Of a stretch of 9,117 nt of DNA, positions 1 through 6,325 are shown piece after piece. This DNA is from Oscillospiraceae bacterium. GTDB taxonomy: Bacteria; Bacillota; Clostridia; Oscillospirales; Ruminococcaceae. Each line of letters starts with the position of its first letter. Within the stretch, counting starts at the first letter, position 1. The stretch lies in assembly GCA_020024615.1 (NCBI GenBank), contig JAHHTP010000043.1:1-9117 (forward strand), read 5' to 3'. Below the pieces are notes generated by a model. The model worked only from the letters and a program-made list of their open reading frames with translations. It searched no databases and was not told the origin of the DNA. Both the position numbers and the translations under genes were made by a program.

Positions 1-1
1 G

Positions 2-61
2 CGTGAGCTGGTAGACAATGGCGCAGATCATTTCTACATGCGCCAGTTCTTCTGTGCGTAG
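2..61 (+). CDS. 3' end of an unidentified plus-strand gene (partial)
   Basis: An open frame runs in from the left edge and ends at a TAG at 59-61. It encodes RELVDNGADHFYMRQFFCA before the stop. Nineteen codons are too few to name a family or prove coding. If real, the gene is convergent to the minus-strand operon that ends at 149, with the hairpin at 84-120 between them. The composition is compatible with coding, but chance cannot be excluded. The alternative is that this is intergenic sequence. Confidence 0.3.
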   Translation, partial: RELVDNGADHFYMRQFFCA

Positions 62-75
62 ATGATATCTGTATC

Positions 76-120
76 GAATAAAAAGGAGAGCAGCTTGTGA
101 ATAGGACAAGCTGCTCTCTT
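76..120 (-). terminator. Rho-independent terminator of the ATPase/nuclease operon
   Basis: A perfect 13-bp inverted repeat (86-98 with 106-118) extends by one or two weaker pairs and encloses a 7-nt loop. Read on the minus strand, the stem ends in CTCTCC and is followed by TTTTTATT, the classic U-tract. It lies about 29 nt after the stop of the 199-aa gene. On the plus strand the sequence after the stem is TTAAAC, a poor U-tract, so it acts mainly for the minus strand, although the stem itself could weakly stop a convergent transcript. Confidence 0.85.
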
Positions 121-148
121 AAACTTTGTGTCCTTGCGGATGCGGTGT

Positions 149-748
149 CTAAGGAATGTCCATGGCATCCTTGGTATCTTCGCTGTTTTCTGCCCACTCC
201 ATCACATCGATAAAATACCTCTGGAATTCATCCGGATCACAGGTGCGGACCTCGTGAAACAGGTATTCCTTGAATTTATGGGTATCATACAGCATTTTAT
301 ACTGATGTGCATTGCATCTAACGCCGTTTGCAATTTTGGCTCTGCTTGCAGAGCTTTGAACTGCATTGCCTTGATCATTGGTATGGCAAACCAGGATATA
401 GCAGATGTTGCTTCTGGAGAAATCGAGATCCGGAATGATCTTTAGCTCGATCAGCATAATCAGGCTGTCATAAATTTTTCGGAAGATGTCCTCTTTTTTC
501 ACTTGGCCATTCTTAAACTCGATAAAGTACCAGTCGTCACCCGAAATATAAAGTGCATCGTTCGATTTTGGCGTCATGGACAAGTGTTTTCTTTTGCTGT
601 ATTCATTCGGGATGTTGTCAAAATGGATCACCTTGATCCTGCTCTGCGACAGAAACATTTTATTTTTATCATCATAGGATGCTGTTTTCATGGAGCAGAT
701 ATTATTTTTCAAAATAGGATGTAAGGAATCAATGGTCTTCTGCTGCAT
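149..748 (-). CDS. Predicted PD-(D/E)XK-like nuclease partner of the AAA ATPase
   Basis: This is a 199-aa protein with no signal peptide or membrane segment. Residues 62-81 hold the main signature: an Asp at D64, then a strand with E77-F-K79 in WYFIEFKNG, followed by a charged helix (KKEDIFRKIYDSLIML, 84-99). The D-x(12)-ExK arrangement, with ExK on a hydrophobic strand, is the usual active-site pattern of PD-(D/E)XK nucleases. The EFKN...IYDSL string also recalls small proteins encoded beside AAA ATPases. A second hydrophobic strand (NICYILVCH, 114-122) fits the fold. The gene starts 11 nt after the ATPase stop, with an AGGGTGAG-type ribosome site at 754-761 that overlaps that stop, so the two are probably translationally coupled. 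The nuclease assignment is inferred from motif only. It could instead be a catalytically dead or purely regulatory partner. Confidence 0.8.
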   Translation of the reverse strand: MQQKTIDSLHPILKNNICSMKTASYDDKNKMFLSQSRIKVIHFDNIPNEYSKRKHLSMTPKSNDALYISGDDWYFIEFKNGQVKKEDIFRKIYDSLIMLIELKIIPDLDFSRSNICYILVCHTNDQGNAVQSSASRAKIANGVRCNAHQYKMLYDTHKFKEYLFHEVRTCDPDEFQRYFIDVMEWAENSEDTKDAMDIP

Positions 749-759
749 ATTGTCTCACC

Positions 760-2097
760 CTACCTGTTCTGAAGCTCGTCGCGCAGTGTATCCAGAATAT
801 CAAATGGAGCTGCCATCTTTTTATAGATTGCTTCCAAATCGTTTGTCACATTCTCCATTTTAACAGCGTCTTCATCCATGCAGGCTGAATAGTAATTGAC
901 TTTTGAATCGATCCCGTGCTTGATGGAATATAAATTGATCGCATCCAAGAAATACGGGCTGTGTGTCGTAACCAAAATCGACAGATCGAATTGTTTTTGC
1001 AGCAGCACGATCAGTTCTGCATAAATAAGCTGCCACTGTGGATGCAGATGGATCTCCGGCTCATCTAAGATCAGGACATCCTTCTCCCCAATCACACCAT
1101 CCAACAGCCTTTGTATGATGAGGAATGATTTTAAGCCTGTGGAGAGATTCTGAATGGAAAGATTTTGGTTCATACCCTCCCGTTTTAAGTAAAACTCATC
1201 CGTTTGATCGCGAATAATCGTGCCCTGTACTACAGACTGCAGCAGATCATAGATGGCAGATTGTTTCTCTTTTGCCAAAACGCTGCCGATCACTCCATCT
1301 ATGATATCGCTCTTTTCTCCTTTTCCTCTCAGCCATTTTGCTAAAGTCTGGTTCATCAGGCTGTCGTCGGAAAGATTCATGAAAAATGATTCCTGATTCA
1401 TCTTATCTGCTACAAAAGGATCATCGATATAAATTGCCTTGTGCTCCAGTGCAATATCTGTACTAAAGCTCTCACATTCATTATTCATAAATGCCAGCTC
1501 GATCTGTTTATCCTTTATTTCCAGTTTTAATTCGGTGTCTGCGTCAGGATGGTTTACATGCTGGATTTGTTTGTGGAACACCTCTCGAAAATACCTTGAT
1601 AAAATTTCACGAATGATTGGTGCATCCGGTAAATTCAAAATTTCCTGAATGGTTTGTGTAACTTCATCCACAACACCCTCTGTGTCTAACTGCTTGGCTT
1701 CCTCTTCTGTATTGAATTCTTTGTATAGCAAGTTCAAGCTCTCTCGGACTGTGTTGCTGATATTCGCTTCTGTATACCCCGCATTTTTGCCCAGAAAATC
1801 TAATTTATCACCGATGCTTCTTGCCACCATCCAGGCAGATCGTTCCTGGTTTGGAATCAGACTGTATGCATTGTTTGAGAAATAATTCCTTATGATTTTT
1901 TGGCATTTATTGTGGATTTCCATTTTTCTTTGTTCTGCGATCCGGCTCTCAATTCCTGAAATTGCGTTAAACAAAGAAAATAAAATCTTACCGATGGTGC
2001 TTTTTCCGGTATCGTTATCTCCTGCTATTACGGTGATCCCATCCACGACAATTTCAGCCGTTTTTATCTTTGCAAAATTATCAATGTACAATTTCAT
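760..2097 (-). CDS. AAA family ATPase (ABC/SMC-like, AAA15/AAA21 type), defence-type
   Basis: A 445-aa cytosolic ATPase with all ABC-type motifs in order: Walker A GDNDTGKST (26-34), a helical insertion of roughly 45-310, signature LSTGLKS (318-324), Walker B VLILDEPEIHLHP (341-353, D345/E346) and a switch histidine in VTTHSP (H379). The order LSTG, DEPE.HLHP, THSP is that of the overcoming-lysogenization-defect/RecF-like ATPases common in phage defence. There is no TOPRIM domain after the ATPase core (only about 65 residues follow), so a nuclease or effector would have to come from the neighbour, the 199-aa D...ExK protein. The ATG has an AAGAGG ribosome site at 2105-2110 with 7-nt spacing. 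It is first in a two-gene operon with a candidate promoter near 2168-2197. What is seen is the ATPase. The defence role is inferred from family and context. Confidence 0.9.
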   Translation of the reverse strand: MKLYIDNFAKIKTAEIVVDGITVIAGDNDTGKSTIGKILFSLFNAISGIESRIAEQRKMEIHNKCQKIIRNYFSNNAYSLIPNQERSAWMVARSIGDKLDFLGKNAGYTEANISNTVRESLNLLYKEFNTEEEAKQLDTEGVVDEVTQTIQEILNLPDAPIIREILSRYFREVFHKQIQHVNHPDADTELKLEIKDKQIELAFMNNECESFSTDIALEHKAIYIDDPFVADKMNQESFFMNLSDDSLMNQTLAKWLRGKGEKSDIIDGVIGSVLAKEKQSAIYDLLQSVVQGTIIRDQTDEFYLKREGMNQNLSIQNLSTGLKSFLIIQRLLDGVIGEKDVLILDEPEIHLHPQWQLIYAELIVLLQKQFDLSILVTTHSPYFLDAINLYSIKHGIDSKVNYYSACMDEDAVKMENVTNDLEAIYKKMAAPFDILDTLRDELQNR

Positions 2098-2104
2098 ATA
2101 AAAA

Positions 2105-2110
2105 CCTCTT
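2105..2110 (-). promoter_or_regulatory. Ribosome binding site of the AAA ATPase
   Basis: AAGAGG on the minus strand, 7 nt before the ATG at 2097. It supports this start rather than an internal methionine. Confidence 0.6.
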
Positions 2111-2167
2111 TATTTGTTACACAATCAAAATCTTTCACAGGGTACGATTCTATATACTTTATACATA

Positions 2168-2197
2168 ATAATACCATACAAAACAGTTCTTTTTCAA
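2168..2197 (-). promoter_or_regulatory. Candidate promoter of the AAA ATPase/nuclease operon
   Basis: On the minus strand a TTGAAA (2192-2197) lies 18 nt before TATTAT (2168-2173). The TATTAT is preceded by TGG, giving an extended -10 (TGnTATTAT). The predicted start is near 2160, leaving a leader of about 60 nt before the ATG at 2097. The surrounding 280 nt are AT-rich, so chance matches are possible, but the combination is good. Confidence 0.5.
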
Positions 2198-2381
2198 TCA
2201 TATCCTGTCTATGAATATATTTCTATATGAAATTGGCTCTTTGTTCATCCTTGATTTTTTCGCAATATAAATGATGTAAAAAGCCAGAGAAATAATGATT
2301 TTTATCTGTATATTAACGGGCTGTATTACTGTAACGTCCTGAAGGATACTTCAAGCTGTTAAAAGAGGTTGAAATGGAGAT

Positions 2382-4160
2382 TTATTTTAATCCTTTATCC
2401 GAATCTATTAAGAAATTTTTTAACTCATCCATAAACTTCCATATTTCTTTACCTGCATCATATGAGATTTTTGGTATTTCATCCAACGCAGCTGATATCC
2501 ATGTTGCTTTATTATCTTTTCTTTCTACTCCATATTCTTCTAACCAAGATTCCAATTCACCAACTTTCACTATAAAAAGTCCAGCATTGGCACACATATT
2601 CCATAATGAATCGAAAGTTTCCTGAAGTTCTAAAGGAAGTGAAGCACGACCTTTTTCCTTAAATTCAGAAAGGTCATCTGAGCCTTCCCGAAGTTTTTTT
2701 AACTTTCTTCTAAAATTTTCTAATTTGTTTTCACATTCTTCTTCCGTAGATGATTCAGAAATCACACATTCATCAATAAGTTTTTGCGTTTTCTCTTTTA
2801 GTTCCTGTAAGATATCACGCTTATTTTTACTCTGGAAGTGCTTCATGATCTTCTCACGATCATCCATTATTGTATTTTTCAAACGCTTATCTACTATTGT
2901 TTTAAGTATAGCACCAAATTCACTCTGATCTCTAATAACATCAGCATCGGCAATCATCGCAAACCTAATCCCCAACTTACGATATGGTTCTACAACTTTT
3001 TTAAGTGTTTGCTTATTGTGTGCATGAACAAAATGGATTTGGTCAGCTCCACCAATTTTTTGAAATAGTCGCTGGTAAAATACAGTGTCTGCATCTGCCT
3101 CTGTTGCAACTACTCCTTTATAGAACATTCCCTCTAAAACCCTTGACGAAGAAAGGAGAGGATTTGTGACGATTTTATGAAGCGTATCAGGGTCCAAAAC
3201 ATTCGTCTGTGTGTTACAATAAGAGCGATCAAGATGTACAATTACGGAATTCTGAGATGCACTGAGAAGTCCTCTCAAAAAATCAGCACTATGGGTAGCA
3301 ATGAATATTTGCTGATTCTCATCCACCAGTTCCGAAATAATTTCGCCTAATCGCAAAGCCTGTGGCGGATGTAGGAATGCTTCTGGTTCATCTAACAGAA
3401 TAATAGGCTTTTGGGTGGACACCATCGCTCCGATTATTCCCAATACACTCCTTAGTCCATCCCCTTGAGAATCAAGGGATTCAAATCTGGCAAGATACTT
3501 GTTTGCTTCCTGCGGATCGGTTGGTACAGATGAAAAGTCCTCCCCTACCTTAAATTCTAACGAGCCTAAATTATATGGATTCAAAAATACATCTATATTT
3601 AAGATCTTCTTGATACATTCTTTAACTTTTTGTACGGAATTGGAGTCAGATTGATATAACGCTTCTAATACATTTTTAGCTCCACGACTGTTCAAATTAG
3701 CTTCTACACTATAACTCTTCGATAGGTTTAGCCTATTATCAGTGTTTAAATAACTTACCAATCCCGCGCCTGTGATGGCACGAAATTCTTGTTTGTTTTC
3801 TTCCAAATAATGAGTAATTACATCTACCAGCTCTGTGTATTCTCGATATACAAATCCCACTGGATTTTCATCAAATGTAGGAGAAATGTGCTGAAATTGT
3901 ACACCATGATCCCTTGTGGCTATTTTCATATCATAAGCCTGCTGCATCTCATCCCACGATTGCGGATAAGGCACCTCCAGCTCTTCTACAAAGACTCTAT
4001 TATCATTTTTTCCTGTTATATATGCAAGTATATCTTTTAGAAGCTGTGTTTTTCCACAATTGTTTGCACCAATAAATACATTGATCCTCTTTGGCTCAAA
4101 AGATGAATTATTCTTGAAACAAATCTTATCAATTCGATATTTATAGTCTGTCTTGTCCAT
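2382..4160 (-). CDS. OLD-like ATP-dependent nuclease (ABC ATPase + TOPRIM)
   Basis: A 592-aa two-part protein. The ATPase half has Walker A GANNCGKT (31-38), signature region DSQGDGLRS (230-238), Walker B PIILLDEPEAFLHP (252-265, D257/E258) and switch histidine ATHS (H290). The TOPRIM half begins with VATEADADTVFY, where E354 and D358 match the usual ExxxD spacing. IADADVI supplies the DxD pair (D405, D407). A charged helical insertion (about 430-500) and a conserved-looking GLFIVKVGELESWL segment (527-540) follow. This is the layout of OLD-family nucleases, which cut DNA or act in abortive phage defence. No UvrD-like helicase (Gabija GajB) or separate DUF4435 effector is adjacent, so a stand-alone class 1 OLD-like protein fits best. 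The ATG has an AAAGGAAG ribosome site 7 nt upstream. The gene is AT-rich compared with the phage genes, consistent with transfer. No convincing terminator follows, so it may read into the next operon. Confidence 0.9.
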   Translation of the reverse strand: MDKTDYKYRIDKICFKNNSSFEPKRINVFIGANNCGKTQLLKDILAYITGKNDNRVFVEELEVPYPQSWDEMQQAYDMKIATRDHGVQFQHISPTFDENPVGFVYREYTELVDVITHYLEENKQEFRAITGAGLVSYLNTDNRLNLSKSYSVEANLNSRGAKNVLEALYQSDSNSVQKVKECIKKILNIDVFLNPYNLGSLEFKVGEDFSSVPTDPQEANKYLARFESLDSQGDGLRSVLGIIGAMVSTQKPIILLDEPEAFLHPPQALRLGEIISELVDENQQIFIATHSADFLRGLLSASQNSVIVHLDRSYCNTQTNVLDPDTLHKIVTNPLLSSSRVLEGMFYKGVVATEADADTVFYQRLFQKIGGADQIHFVHAHNKQTLKKVVEPYRKLGIRFAMIADADVIRDQSEFGAILKTIVDKRLKNTIMDDREKIMKHFQSKNKRDILQELKEKTQKLIDECVISESSTEEECENKLENFRRKLKKLREGSDDLSEFKEKGRASLPLELQETFDSLWNMCANAGLFIVKVGELESWLEEYGVERKDNKATWISAALDEIPKISYDAGKEIWKFMDELKNFLIDSDKGLK

Positions 4161-4167
4161 TCAAATG

Positions 4168-4175
4168 CTTCCTTT
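4168..4175 (-). promoter_or_regulatory. Ribosome binding site of the OLD-like gene
   Basis: AAAGGAAG on the minus strand, 7 nt before the ATG at 4160. It fixes the start at MDKTDYKYRI. The longer overlapping frame starting at 4264 is thereby unsupported. Confidence 0.6.
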
Positions 4176-4201
4176 CTTTGCACATCCCACTGAATATATG
4201 T

Positions 4202-4220
4202 ATCTGAATTATTTTCAGAT
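4202..4220. promoter_or_regulatory. Short palindrome upstream of the OLD-like gene (possible operator)
   Basis: Perfect 7-bp arms, ATCTGAA and TTCAGAT, flank a 5-nt AT spacer, 42-60 nt upstream of the start codon. This is the position expected for a repressor site near the promoter. No -10/-35 pair of good quality could be fixed around it. In AT-rich sequence such a repeat can arise by chance. Confidence 0.3.
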
Positions 4221-4318
4221 TGTAATCCCAATGTATCTTTTATTTTACCACATTTCCTTTCCATAATCTACCATTGCTTTTTGAATACTTTTCTGTATCA
4301 GCAAACAGATATTCTCAT

Positions 4319-4531
4319 TTTTCTCTCAAACAAAAACAGCCCCTCCCCAGCCAATCTTTTTCTTGATTGACTGAGGAGGGGCTTATTCTATCCCTTATCC
4401 TGATCTACTGTCTTTCTATCACAATCTCCACCAGCTGACCGCCGATCGTACCGGTGATACGGTAGCTTCCTTCGCCCGTGATCGGCGGAAGCTCCGGCTT
4501 GATTGCTTCCTCTGCTTCATACTCGACCCAC
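4319..4531. repeat. Direct repeat, left copy: endolysin 3' end plus terminator
   Basis: This block matches 6326-6539 in the same orientation over about 213 bp, with roughly 15 substitutions and one single-base indel by eye. The first 66 bp, covering the terminator hairpin and its tail, look identical; the differences lie in the stretch after it and in the coding part. Homology stops abruptly at the GACCCAC shared by both copies. The two copies enclose the Panacea/membrane-protein operon and are about 2.0 kb apart. Confidence 0.95.
4334..4383 (-). terminator. Terminator, duplicated copy, after the lysin remnant
   Basis: The hairpin 4338-4383 has a 9-bp GC-rich outer stem (AGCCCCTCC with GGAGGGGCT) and an inner stem with one or two mismatches around a short A/T loop. 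On the minus strand it is followed by GTTTTTGTTTG. It is the first plausible stop signal after the membrane-protein gene, so it probably now ends the Panacea operon transcript and separates it from the OLD-like gene. Confidence 0.85.
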
Positions 4532-4537
4532 CCTATT
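4410..4537 (-). pseudogene. Headless remnant of an NlpC/P60 endolysin (C-terminal ~40 codons)
   Basis: The minus strand encodes GWVEYEAEEAIKPELPPITG and continues to IVIERQ and a TAG at the position equivalent to the stop of the intact lysin at 6413. Compared with that gene there are five amino-acid changes (P/A, T/I, A/S, P/L, L/I) and no frame break. Upstream in frame there is only ATA and then TGA, so it has no start and cannot be made as a lysin. The intact frame suggests it came from the tail of a functional related lysin rather than from long decay of a local copy. Confidence 0.85.
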
Positions 4538-4556
4538 CAACAATACAAGTATTTTT

Positions 4557-4589
4557 CCACTGTAAAAATAGGAGTGTGTTTTAAAGTGG
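4557..4589. repeat. Imperfect inverted repeat at the left module junction
   Basis: Arms of 11 bp with one mismatch (CCACTGTAAAA and TTTTAAAGTGG) surround an 11-nt centre. It lies just after the stop of the membrane-protein gene and just before the lysin remnant. No U-tract follows on the minus strand, so it is not a standard terminator. It may protect the 3' end of the mRNA, mark the recombination junction, or be fortuitous. Confidence 0.4.
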
Positions 4590-4593
4590 GTTA

Positions 4594-5565
4594 TTATTCT
4601 GCTTCTGTCTGCACATCATCAAGCTCCGTGGGTTCTGCATATGGATCCTGTGATGGAATTTGTTCTTGGGGCTGGTCACCTACTGTAATGCTTACGTTGA
4701 TCTTGCTTTTTAACACATTTTGCAGTTCTTCTTCTATTTGCTCCTCTATTTGCCGGATACTTTCTAGATAGGACGATTTCTCATCAAAAAAACCAAAGTA
4801 CCATGACACACCGACACCAATCAACAGTGCTGCCAACACAAAATCAACTACTATTATGTACCAATGCCGTTTTTGCGTATTTCCATGCACAATTTTATCG
4901 ATATAATGAAACAGAAGATAAATGATATTGATGAAGACAAAACCAATAAGGATAATTGCTGCAAAAATTCGATAGGGGCTTGCTAAATGAATATTCTGCA
5001 GTACAGAGGTAGAAAAAGCAATTCCTCCAGTAAACGCAAGAACAACAGATGAAAAGATACCCAAAATTCCGATGTATTCTTTCTCTGAATTTTTTAATGC
5101 TCTGTCGATATCTTTTTGAAGATTTTGTTTTGATGTAGCTACCGCTTGATATAGATTTTTTTGGATACTATTTTTCTGAACATGAGCTAAGAGAACATGA
5201 TCATGTATTTTGATAACCATAGATTTAATATCGCTGTGACTTTCTGTCGTCTGAACTACTTCTAATAGTTTCTCTGTATTAGAGATAAATTTATCAATTT
5301 GCTTGTCTGTAAGTTCGAAAATATAATTACTGATATCAGAATATAATATCCGATCAAGCTTATTTTCTTTCTTTATATAGTCATCTATTATTTCTATTGT
5401 TTTGACCGCATCATACTTTCTACCGGTATCATTTAACAATGATTTGCAGATATCTAACATTACAGCATGAGCTGTTTCAATTCGTTCATTAAAATCAAAT
5501 TCTTTTTTAGATATATTTAATTCACAATCAGTATTCAATAAGAAATTATTGTCTAATTTGTTCAT
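4594..5565 (-). CDS. Three-span membrane protein paired with the Panacea protein (putative toxin/effector)
   Basis: A 323-aa protein. Residues 1-160 are soluble, mostly helical and charged, with coiled-coil potential near 125-165. Three hydrophobic segments follow: about 164-190 (contains VLAFTGGIAFSTSVL), 199-222 and 235-260. A short charged helix (265-287) and an acidic, proline-containing tail (296-323) end it. There is no signal peptide and no catalytic motif that I can recognise. The start at 5565 has a GAGGAG-type ribosome site 7 nt upstream and lies inside the last 20 nt of the Panacea gene, so the two are translationally coupled. Panacea proteins are known antitoxin modules paired with very diverse toxins, some membrane-active. 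By that logic this is the effector, but this is inference. It could also be a phage-exclusion or lysogeny membrane protein. Its AT-rich coding sequence differs from the phage lysis genes. Confidence 0.85.
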   Translation of the reverse strand: MNKLDNNFLLNTDCELNISKKEFDFNERIETAHAVMLDICKSLLNDTGRKYDAVKTIEIIDDYIKKENKLDRILYSDISNYIFELTDKQIDKFISNTEKLLEVVQTTESHSDIKSMVIKIHDHVLLAHVQKNSIQKNLYQAVATSKQNLQKDIDRALKNSEKEYIGILGIFSSVVLAFTGGIAFSTSVLQNIHLASPYRIFAAIILIGFVFINIIYLLFHYIDKIVHGNTQKRHWYIIVVDFVLAALLIGVGVSWYFGFFDEKSSYLESIRQIEEQIEEELQNVLKSKINVSITVGDQPQEQIPSQDPYAEPTELDDVQTEAE

Positions 5566-6037
5566 TAAAATACTCCTCTATTGCAGAATTTGTGATTTTA
5601 ACATTTTTGTGTGGTTTATATGCATTATACCATGGTCTTTGTCTATGAGTAATTTCAACAAGTTGGTTCGCCGAGTATTTTGAAAAGCTATCAACAACAT
5701 CGTTTATTGATTGTTTATCTTCCTCTCTGATAACATTATCATCATACTGCTCTATTTTAGAATCCCATATATTCTCATCGAATGTAACATAGGTTGATTG
5801 AGGTGGTATGTTACTACTTCCATATTGCTTGAATTCATGGTATGCTTTTGGAACAACTGGACCCAAATCCCATGCTTCAATGGTTTCCCTAAAACATGCA
5901 TACCCATCGTCATTTGATACAAGGAAATATGCCTGAACAAAATACAAAATCTTTTGAAGTTTCAAATTTGAAATGCTGTATCTCATACGATCACAGTAAT
6001 TTATAATATATCTGCAAACATCTAAAACATCGTACAT
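5546..6037 (-). CDS. Panacea domain (DUF4065, SocA-like) antitoxin
   Basis: A 163-aa protein counted from the ATG at 6037. The opening MYDVLDVCRYIINYC, then ISNLKLQKILYFVQAYFLV and EAWDLGPVVPKAYHEFK, are the characteristic strings of the DUF4065/Panacea fold, which spans nearly the whole protein. Members act as antitoxins or proteolysis adaptors (SocA) and neutralise many unrelated toxins. The frame extends upstream to a TTG at 6109, but the ATG at 6037 has a near-ideal GGAGGGAGG site 7 nt before it and matches the usual family N-terminus, so I choose it. It overlaps the downstream membrane-protein gene by 20 nt, the antitoxin-first order typical of toxin-antitoxin operons. No separate DNA-binding domain is visible, so autoregulation would need a partner or the fold itself. 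Confidence 0.9.
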   Translation of the reverse strand: MYDVLDVCRYIINYCDRMRYSISNLKLQKILYFVQAYFLVSNDDGYACFRETIEAWDLGPVVPKAYHEFKQYGSSNIPPQSTYVTFDENIWDSKIEQYDDNVIREEDKQSINDVVDSFSKYSANQLVEITHRQRPWYNAYKPHKNVKITNSAIEEYFNEQIRQ

Positions 6038-6044
6038 TGATATA

Positions 6045-6053
6045 CCTCCCTCC
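6045..6053 (-). promoter_or_regulatory. Strong ribosome binding site that decides the Panacea start
   Basis: GGAGGGAGG on the minus strand ends 7 nt before the ATG at 6037. The alternative TTG at 6109 has only a weak AGGG upstream. The strength suggests high production of the antitoxin relative to the overlapping downstream gene. Confidence 0.8.
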
Positions 6054-6184
6054 AACTTGTATTTCAACAATCTTTTTATATGATTTAATGATAAATCAAA
6101 ATGTTTCAAAAGTACACCCTTTTTCTCTAATTTTTTTGTAAAATATTTGATTTATACAAAATTACTTTTCTATGTATGTCGTTT

Positions 6185-6206
6185 ATTTTTCGGATTACCG
6201 AATAAT
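6185..6206. promoter_or_regulatory. Palindromic candidate operator of the Panacea operon
   Basis: An inverted repeat centred on ATTA (TTCGG-ATTA-CCGAA, 6189-6202) extends, after one mismatch, by three more pairs to 6185-6206. It sits directly downstream of a TATAAC box (6210-6215), where transcription should begin, which is the classic position for a repressor site. It is one of the few GC-containing symmetric elements in an AT-rich stretch. Confidence 0.4.
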
Positions 6207-6209
6207 CTT

Positions 6210-6239
6210 GTTATACTGTTTCTTATTTTTTGCAGTAAA
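6210..6239 (-). promoter_or_regulatory. Candidate promoter of the Panacea operon
   Basis: On the minus strand TTTACT (6234-6239) and TATAAC (6210-6215) are 18 nt apart. The predicted start falls in the palindrome at 6185-6206, leaving a leader of about 165 nt before the ATG at 6037. Other AT-rich boxes exist closer to the gene, so this is one option among several. Confidence 0.35.
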
Positions 6240-6325
6240 ATTCTGTTTATCTTATCCTATGCCGAATGTGTAATCTGTTACCACCTACATCCTACTATTT
6301 CATCGTTCTCCCCTCATCCTTGATA

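Noticed and set aside
149..2097. Septu assignment for the ATPase pair
   Set aside because: The small protein lacks the HNH-type Cys/His pattern expected of PtuB and instead shows D...ExK.
2321..2360. Possible terminator after the OLD-like gene
   Set aside because: Only a 5-bp TGAAG/CTTCA repeat is present, with no U-tract after it on the minus strand.
2382..4160. Gabija or PARIS assignment for the OLD-like gene
   Set aside because: No UvrD-like helicase and no separate DUF4435-type partner are next to it. A stand-alone OLD-like call is safer.
4037..4264. 75-codon minus-strand frame overlapping the start of the OLD-like gene
   Set aside because: It overlaps the Walker A region of a well-supported gene in another frame and has no clear ribosome site.
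6038..6109. N-terminal extension of the Panacea protein to a TTG start
   Set aside because: The ATG at 6037 has a near-consensus GGAGGGAGG site and the family normally starts at this point.
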